Part shown: positions 4,497 to 9,074 of the stretch, one piece after another
Position numbering within the stretch: position 1 is the stretch's first letter
How the letters are laid out: each line of letters starts with the position of its first letter
DNA from: an uncultured Acidimicrobiales bacterium
Lineage (GTDB): Bacteria; Actinomycetota; Acidimicrobiia; Acidimicrobiales; Aldehydirespiratoraceae
DNA length: 9,074 nucleotides
NCBI GenBank assembly: GCA_938091985.1
Contig: CALKOE010000193.1
Span: 1-9,074, forward strand
Reading direction: 5' to 3'
Program-made: the position numbers and the translations under genes
Notes under the pieces: generated by a model
Databases searched by the model: none
Told to the model about the DNA's origin: nothing
What the model saw: only the letters and a program-made list of their open reading frames with translations

Positions 4497-6749
4497 ATGA
4501 CCGACATGGCTGATCGCACCGTCTTTCGAACTTGCCCTCTCTGTGAGGCCACGTGCGGCCTCGAGATCGAGATCAAGGACGGCGCCGTGAAGCGGATTCG
4601 CGGCGACCGCGAGGATGTGTTCTCGCATGGCTTCATCTGCCCCAAGGGTTCGACGCTGAAGCAGCTGCACGAAGACCCGGACCGGCTGCGCAAGCCGCTG
4701 GTGCGGCGTGGTTTCGACGATGCCGGCGCTCCGATCTTCGAGGAAGTCGAGTGGGCTGAGGCCTATGCCGAAGCCGATCGCGTGTTGCGCGAGGTGCGCG
4801 AAACCCACGGCAACGAAGCCGTCGGGATGTATCTCGGCAACCCGGGCGCTCACGTGCTCGGCGCGGCCACGCACACCCGCCATCTGATCAAGGGCCTTGG
4901 CGCCGGCGCCGTTTTCTCGGCGAGCACCGTCGACCAGATGCCTCGCCACGTCGCCTCCGGATACCTCTACGGCAGCGGTGGATCGATGCCCGTGCCCGAC
5001 ATCGATCGCACTGATCTGTTCGTGTGCATCGGAGCCAACCCCTACGCCTCCAACGGCAGCATCGCGACGGCACCTGACTTCCCGGGCCGTATCGAGGCGG
5101 TGCAGGAGCGCGGCGGCCGCGTGATCGTGATCGACCCCCGGCGGTCGCGCACCGCCGAGCAGGCCGACCTCCACCTGTCGATCAAGCCGGGCACCGATGC
5201 CGTGTTGCTGGCCGCCGTGGTGCGCCGGCTCCTCGACAGCGGCCACACCGGAGCGGGCCACATTGCCGACTTCATCGATGGTGTCGACGAACTCCGTGGT
5301 GCAGTCGCCGCGTTCACGACTGACGTTGCGGCGGCGGCCACCGGCCTCACCGCCGAAGCAATCGACGCTCTGGCCGACGAGATCGGTGCGGCGAAGAGTG
5401 CCGCGGTCTACGGCCGCATCGGCACCTGCACGGTCGAGTTCGGCACGCTCACCACATGGCTGCTCGATGTCATCGCGATCCTCACCGGCAACCTCGATCA
5501 GCCCGGCGGGATGATGTTCCCGCGGCCTGCTCACGATCGAGTGCGCGCACAAAAGCCCGGTCGGCCGTACCGGGTCGGCCGTCGCCACAGCCGGGTCAAC
5601 AACCGCCCGGAGGTGCAGGGGGAGTTCCCCGTCGCCGATCTGCCCGACGAGATTCTCGAACCTGGCGATGGTCAGCTGAAGATGATGGTGACGGTCGCCG
5701 GCAACCCGGTTTTGAGCTGTCCCGACGGCGAGCGCATGGACGAGGCGTTCGCTGCGCTCGACGCGATGATCAGCGTCGACATCTACCTCAACGAAACCAC
5801 CCGCCATGCGAGCGTGATCCTGCCGCCTCCGGGATCGCTCGAGAAGAGCCACTACGACGTCAACTTCACCAACCTGAGCATCCGCAACATCGCCAACTTC
5901 TCACCGTCGGTGTTCGAGACCGACATGCCGTCGGAGGAGGACATCCTCGCCACGCTCGCGCTGATCGCTCTGGGCTTCGGGCCGGACGCTGATCCGAATT
6001 CGCTGCACGACCAGGTGATCTCCGGTCTTCTCCAAAGTGAGATCGACACAGCGGAGTCACCGGTGGCGGGCAGAGATCTCGACGAACTCATCGCCATGGT
6101 CGACGGAGACACCGGCAGCGAGCGCGTGCTCGATTGCATGCTGCGCACCGGCCCCCGCGGCGACGGCTTCGGCACCGTCCCCGGTGGGCTCTCGCTCGAG
6201 TTGCTCCGCCAGAACCCCCACGGGATCGACTTCGGAGCGCTGGAGCCCCGACTGCCGGGCCATCTGCGCACGCCGGAGCATCGGATCGATCTGTTCGCCG
6301 GCCCGTTCGCCGACGACCTCGCTCGGCTGACGGCTCGACTTCCGGAATGGAGCGACGACTCGCGACTCCGGCTCGTCGGTCGACGCCACCTGCGGTCCAA
6401 CAACTCGTGGATGCACAACCTGCCGGTGTTGGTGAAGGGCAAGCCCCGGTGCACGCTGCAGCTGCATCCCGACAACGCGGCCGATCTCGGTCTGGCCGAC
6501 GGTGATGCCGCGATCGTGCGGTCGCGGGTCGGTGAGGTCACCGCTCCGGTCGAGGTGACCGACTCGATCATGCCCGGCGTCGTGAGCCTGCCTCACGGTT
6601 GGGGCCACGGGAAGCCGGGCGCCCGCATGACAGTGGCCGGCGAGCACGCAGGGGTCAACAGCAACGTGCTCACCGATCCATCGATCATCGACCCACTCTC
6701 GGGCAACGCAGTGCTCAACGGAATCCCGGTCGAGGTCGTGCCGGCGTAA
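4497..6749 (+). CDS. Molybdopterin-dependent oxidoreductase (DMSO reductase superfamily), cytoplasmic, orphan
   Basis: This 750-residue protein has the full domain order of a molybdopterin oxidoreductase. A [4Fe-4S] cluster site uses Cys13, Cys16, Cys20 and Cys48 (CPLCEATC, then FICPKG). Cofactor-binding segments include GANPYASNGS at 179-188, IDPRRSRTAEQAD at 213-225, AGNPVLSCPD at 401-410 and a SLEKSHYDV segment near 447-455. The C-terminal dinucleotide-binding domain covers about 624-745, with RSNNSWMHNLP, LHPDNAADLGLADGD and VSLPHGWGH. Aligning by eye to formate dehydrogenase H places Asp146 (STVDQMP) where that enzyme has its Sec molybdenum ligand, so formate dehydrogenase activity is unlikely. 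From memory, mycobacterial Rv0197-like proteins are the nearest type. There is no Tat signal and no adjacent electron-transfer subunit. The ATG at 4497 follows GAGCGG closely; ATG 4506 is an alternative with better spacing. The substrate is unknown. Confidence 0.94.
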   Translation: MTDMADRTVFRTCPLCEATCGLEIEIKDGAVKRIRGDREDVFSHGFICPKGSTLKQLHEDPDRLRKPLVRRGFDDAGAPIFEEVEWAEAYAEADRVLREVRETHGNEAVGMYLGNPGAHVLGAATHTRHLIKGLGAGAVFSASTVDQMPRHVASGYLYGSGGSMPVPDIDRTDLFVCIGANPYASNGSIATAPDFPGRIEAVQERGGRVIVIDPRRSRTAEQADLHLSIKPGTDAVLLAAVVRRLLDSGHTGAGHIADFIDGVDELRGAVAAFTTDVAAAATGLTAEAIDALADEIGAAKSAAVYGRIGTCTVEFGTLTTWLLDVIAILTGNLDQPGGMMFPRPAHDRVRAQKPGRPYRVGRRHSRVNNRPEVQGEFPVADLPDEILEPGDGQLKMMVTVAGNPVLSCPDGERMDEAFAALDAMISVDIYLNETTRHASVILPPPGSLEKSHYDVNFTNLSIRNIANFSPSVFETDMPSEEDILATLALIALGFGPDADPNSLHDQVISGLLQSEIDTAESPVAGRDLDELIAMVDGDTGSERVLDCMLRTGPRGDGFGTVPGGLSLELLRQNPHGIDFGALEPRLPGHLRTPEHRIDLFAGPFADDLARLTARLPEWSDDSRLRLVGRRHLRSNNSWMHNLPVLVKGKPRCTLQLHPDNAADLGLADGDAAIVRSRVGEVTAPVEVTDSIMPGVVSLPHGWGHGKPGARMTVAGEHAGVNSNVLTDPSIIDPLSGNAVLNGIPVEVVPA

Positions 6750-6789
6750 CTCGGTTGCGCTCCGGCTTCGCCTTCCTGATCATCGAGCC

Positions 6790-7350
6790 ATGTCCACGCC
6801 CGAACCCCCGACATCGCTGACCCACGATCTCGTGGTGTTGGAACGCACTCGGCCGCGCCACGTCGACGGGGTCACCGACGCGATCAACAGGAGCCATGCC
6901 GAGTTGCTCGCCTTCATGGACTGGATGACCGACGAGCCGCGGACCACCGAGATGAGCCGCGCGTTCGTCGAGTCGAGCGAGGCCGACTGGGACGCCGGCG
7001 TGACCTTTGGCTACACGATGACCGACCCATCGACCCACGAGGTGATCGGTGTCTGCGGGCTGATGACGCGCCCCGGGCCGCGGCGTCTCGAGATCGGCTA
7101 CTGGGTTCGCACCGACCGCGCCGGTGCCGGGATCGCGACCGCCGCGGCGACATTGCTGACCGAAGCCGGGCTTGCGGTCGACGGCATCGACATCGTCGAG
7201 ATCCACCACGACGCCGGCAACGTGGCGAGCGGCCGCATACCGGAGAAGCTGGGCTACACGGAGTCAGCGCGTCGTGAGGTCGAGATCGACAACCCGGGTG
7301 AGTGCGGAATCGAAGTGATCTGGGAAATCACGAACGCAGTGCGGCCCTGA
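6790..7350 (+). CDS. GNAT-family N-acetyltransferase (RimJ/RimL-like)
   Basis: This 186-residue protein is a GNAT acetyltransferase, which transfers acetyl from acetyl-CoA to an amine. The acetyl-CoA loop is RAGAGIA at 110-116 (the R/Q-x-x-G-x-G/A motif), directly after the strand EIGYWV at 101-106. The later NVASGRIPEKLGY at 144-156 is the typical motif B region of the RimJ/RimL group, where the Asn begins the helix and the segment ends in the LGY beta bulge. The N-terminal half, with HAELLAFMDWM at 36-46, fits the same group. Substrates in the group include ribosomal protein N-termini, amino acids and small amines; none can be chosen here. It starts 40 bases after the molybdoenzyme stop with a weak ribosome-binding site, so cotranscription is possible. 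Its 3' end overlaps the convergent LLM gene by 23 bases. Confidence 0.92.
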   Translation: MSTPEPPTSLTHDLVVLERTRPRHVDGVTDAINRSHAELLAFMDWMTDEPRTTEMSRAFVESSEADWDAGVTFGYTMTDPSTHEVIGVCGLMTRPGPRRLEIGYWVRTDRAGAGIATAAATLLTEAGLAVDGIDIVEIHHDAGNVASGRIPEKLGYTESARREVEIDNPGECGIEVIWEITNAVRP

Positions 7351-8230
7351 CCTCGCCGGCGAGCTCGATCGACTCGAGTGCGTCGGCCTGGTCGATCGAC
7401 ATGCAGCGGATGACCACCTCGTCGACGCCGAGCTCCTTCAACGGGACAAGCTGTTCGACCGCAGCCTCGACCCCGCCGTAGACGAGCATCTCCTTGGTCA
7501 TCCCGCGGTAGCCGCGGCGGACGAGTTCGTCGCCGAGCTCGGTGGCGCGGTCGCCGTCGCGCAGGATGATCACGTCTTTCCGCACGATGACCTCGCTGGG
7601 GCGGTCGAGGCGTGCGGCTTCGTCGCGATAGAGGTCGATCATCTCCGAGCTCTCGGCACTGACATGGGGCCCGCCGTACCAGGCGTCGCCCTCGCGCGCG
7701 GCTCGCCGCAGCGGCCCCGGTCCGCCGGCTCCGATCCACCAGCGAACGCCCTGAGGCGGACGCGGGTTGACCTGGGCGCCGGAGATACCGAAGTGCTCGC
7801 TGTCGACGGTCTCGCCGGCGAGCAGTGCCTTGATGACACGGATGGACTCGTCGAGCACCTTGCCGCGGGTGCGCAGATCGGCGTTCATCGCTGCGAACTG
7901 CCCGTCGCCATCGCCGATGCCGGTCTGGAGGAGGAACGGCCCTGGGTGAATCGACGCAAGCGTGCCGACCTGCTCCGCGACGAGAACGGGATTCCAGAGC
8001 GGAAGGAGGAAGAGACAACCGAGCGGCCGCTCCGGATCCCACTCTGCAGTGAGGCGGCCGAGCATGGGGACGCCCTGGTAGTAGGGGAGAGGCATCGAGT
8101 GGTGGTCCCCGAGGCTCAGCGAGTCGAGCCCGGCATCGCGCGCCGTTCTCGCCCGTTCGAGAACCCACTGCGCACCCTGCGCATGATCATCAGTCGGGTG
8201 AGTCGAGTTGAGCGAGATACCAAGGCGCAT
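7328..8230 (-). CDS. LLM-class oxidoreductase, probably F420-dependent
   Basis: This 300-residue protein belongs to the luciferase-like monooxygenase fold, in its actinobacterial F420-dependent branch. Features in order are LGISLN at 3-8 (first barrel strand), LSLGDHHSMP at 38-47 (cofactor and substrate pocket), LLPLWNPVLVAEQVGTLASI at 75-94 (strand plus the helix usual for the family), TGIGDGDGQFAAM at 103-115, GKVLDESIRVIKALLAGE at 123-140, and WIGAGGPGPLRRAAREGDAW at 165-184, the phosphate-binding region. Length is normal for the family. F420 rather than FMN is inferred from the actinobacterial setting and overall look; no direct proof is visible. Members oxidise alcohols, reduce unsaturated bonds or act on various xenobiotics. 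No Shine-Dalgarno sequence precedes the ATG at 8228-8230, which suggests a leaderless message. It is divergent from the SDR gene and overlaps the GNAT gene tail to tail. Confidence 0.93.
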   Translation of the reverse strand: MRLGISLNSTHPTDDHAQGAQWVLERARTARDAGLDSLSLGDHHSMPLPYYQGVPMLGRLTAEWDPERPLGCLFLLPLWNPVLVAEQVGTLASIHPGPFLLQTGIGDGDGQFAAMNADLRTRGKVLDESIRVIKALLAGETVDSEHFGISGAQVNPRPPQGVRWWIGAGGPGPLRRAAREGDAWYGGPHVSAESSEMIDLYRDEAARLDRPSEVIVRKDVIILRDGDRATELGDELVRRGYRGMTKEMLVYGGVEAAVEQLVPLKELGVDEVVIRCMSIDQADALESIELAGEVRAALRS

Positions 8231-8237
8231 GGTGTGG

Positions 8238-8243
8238 ACTGTA
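8238..8243 (-). promoter_or_regulatory. Candidate -10 box for a leaderless LLM gene transcript
   Basis: On the minus strand TACAGT, matching TAnnnT, ends seven bases before the LLM ATG. With the usual -10 to start spacing, transcription would begin at or next to the ATG, and no ribosome-binding site is present. Leaderless transcripts are common in actinobacteria. No good -35 box was seen, so this remains weak. Confidence 0.3.
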
Positions 8244-8245
8244 GC

Positions 8246-8250
8246 GAGGG
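8246..8250 (+). promoter_or_regulatory. Ribosome-binding site deciding the SDR start
   Basis: GAGGG lies six bases before the ATG at 8257, whereas the in-frame GTG at 8296 has no comparable site. This favours the ATG. Against it, the 13 extra residues (MLALSLNSRHADG) are not part of the SDR fold. Confidence 0.45.
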
Positions 8251-8256
8251 TCTGAA

Positions 8257-9074
8257 ATGTTGGCCCTGTCGCTGAATTCGCGGCACGCTGACGGCGTGAC
8301 CGAACACGGAACCGACCTCACCACCGACTTCGGACAGCACGCCGGGGCGGCATTCGTCATCGGCGGGTCCGGTGGCCTGGGTGCCGCCATCTGCCGTGAG
8401 CTGGCGGTGCGGGGGAGCGACGTCGCGCTGACCTATCGCGCGAATGGCGACGCCGCGCAGGCCTTGGCGGCCGACATCAGCGAGTGGGGACAGCGGGCGT
8501 GGGCGGTGGAGCTCGATCTCACCAACCACGAGCAGGCCAAGGCGTCGGTCGATGCGATTGCCGAAGCCGCCGGAGGAATCCACACGCTCGTCTACGCGGC
8601 GGGGCCGACGGTGCCGCAACGACACCTGAGCACCGTGGACCCGAGCGAAGTTCGCTGGCAGCTCGACGCCGATGCGGCAGGGTTCTTTGCCGTGGCGCAG
8701 CCGTCGATCCCGTACCTGCGCGAATCGGAGGGCAGCATCGTTGCGGTGACCACCGCGGCAACTCGTCGGTTCCCGGTGCGCGATGGTCTGTCGTCGATCC
8801 CGAAGGCCGCGGTCGAGGCGGCGATCCGTGGGCTTGCGGCCGAAGAGGGCCGCTTCGGGGTGCGGGCCAACACGGTTGGCCCGGGCATGCTCACCGACGG
8901 CATGGCGCAGCGGCTGATGGCGTCCGGCGACCTCGACGACAACGCTCTCGATGCCGCCCGCGCCAACATCCCGATGCGTCGCTTCGGCAACGCCGCCGAC
9001 ATCGCCGAAGCCGTGTGCTTTCTCGCTTCCGCCCGCGCTCGCTTCATCACCGGCCAACACCTCGACGTCGACGG
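8257..9074 (+). CDS. Short-chain dehydrogenase/reductase with degenerate catalytic residues (3' end cut by the window)
   Basis: This is an SDR-fold protein open at the window end after about 272 codons, so nearly complete. The Rossmann nucleotide-binding loop reads FVIGGSGGLGAAI, the later YAAG stands for NNAG, and the tail shows GVRANTVGPGML, RFGNAADIAEAVCFLAS and FITGQHLDVD, all classical SDR segments. The catalytic tetrad Asn-Ser-Tyr-Lys is mostly lost. The Asn position is Asp (codon 8671), the Ser position is Thr (8752), the Tyr position four residues before the Lys is Ser (8791, in LSSIPKAAV), and only the Lys (8803) is kept. It may still bind NAD(P)H but probably does not perform standard Tyr-dependent dehydrogenation. 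The start could be ATG 8257 (good ribosome-binding site) or GTG 8296 (more typical N-terminus, TEHGTDL). It is divergent from the LLM gene. Confidence 0.92.
   Translation, partial: MLALSLNSRHADGVTEHGTDLTTDFGQHAGAAFVIGGSGGLGAAICRELAVRGSDVALTYRANGDAAQALAADISEWGQRAWAVELDLTNHEQAKASVDAIAEAAGGIHTLVYAAGPTVPQRHLSTVDPSEVRWQLDADAAGFFAVAQPSIPYLRESEGSIVAVTTAATRRFPVRDGLSSIPKAAVEAAIRGLAAEEGRFGVRANTVGPGMLTDGMAQRLMASGDLDDNALDAARANIPMRRFGNAADIAEAVCFLASARARFITGQHLDVD

Noticed and set aside
4401..5852. Long minus-strand open frame extending the small membrane protein upstream through the molybdoenzyme gene
   Set aside because: The upstream part is antisense shadow of the molybdopterin oxidoreductase. Only the last 126 residues from the ATG at 4400 look like a real protein.
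4497..6749. Formate dehydrogenase alpha subunit
   Set aside because: The Sec/Cys-His-Gly-Pro motif is replaced by Asp-Gln-Met-Pro and no FdhD, beta or gamma subunit lies nearby.
8116..9060. 314-codon minus-strand open frame opposite the SDR gene
   Set aside because: It is antisense to a clear SDR reading frame, rich in Arg/Gly/His and without recognisable domains.

Overview
The window is a gene-dense, GC-rich stretch of chromosome-like DNA with strong G/C preference at third codon positions. The gene content suggests an actinobacterium outside the well-studied genera, possibly an Acidimicrobiia/Ilumatobacter-type lineage: a thiolase resembling the mycobacterial steroid thiolases, a long nitronate-monooxygenase-like protein of the mycobacterial type, an F420/LLM-type oxidoreductase and an orphan molybdopterin oxidoreductase. 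This placement rests on recalled family resemblance, not on a search. No mobile element, tRNA, rRNA, CRISPR array, phage gene or recognisable intrinsic terminator was seen.

Layout. Positions 42-2418 (minus strand) hold a membrane-anchored alpha/beta hydrolase followed 43 bp later by a FadA5/FadA6-like thiolase. A 265-bp divergent promoter region (2419-2683) separates them from a plus-strand nitronate monooxygenase-like flavoprotein (2684-3817). Converging on that gene are two small minus-strand membrane-protein genes joined by an ATGA overlap (4020-4400 and 3811-4023); the second looks frame-broken. From 4497 the plus strand carries a 750-residue molybdopterin oxidoreductase and, 40 bp later, a GNAT acetyltransferase (6790-7350). 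The acetyltransferase overlaps tail to tail with a minus-strand LLM-class oxidoreductase (7328-8230). Divergent from the latter, with only about 26 bp between starts, is a short-chain dehydrogenase (SDR) that runs off the window end.

How the genes may work together. The thiolase, the NMO-like flavoprotein and perhaps the anchored hydrolase could belong to one catabolic regulon for lipids, steroids or similar carboxylic acids. The strongest sequence support is a 22-bp element with 19 identical positions. It lies in the same orientation before both the thiolase and the NMO-like gene, has an imperfect palindromic 16-bp core and overlaps a possible -10 box at each site. The remaining genes look like independent single units. 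The SDR has lost the usual Ser/Tyr catalytic pair. The molybdoenzyme has Asp where formate dehydrogenases have Cys or Sec, and has no partner subunit nearby. I found no defence, mobile or biosynthetic system; the shared operator, the degenerate SDR and the frame-broken membrane pair are the items most worth following.
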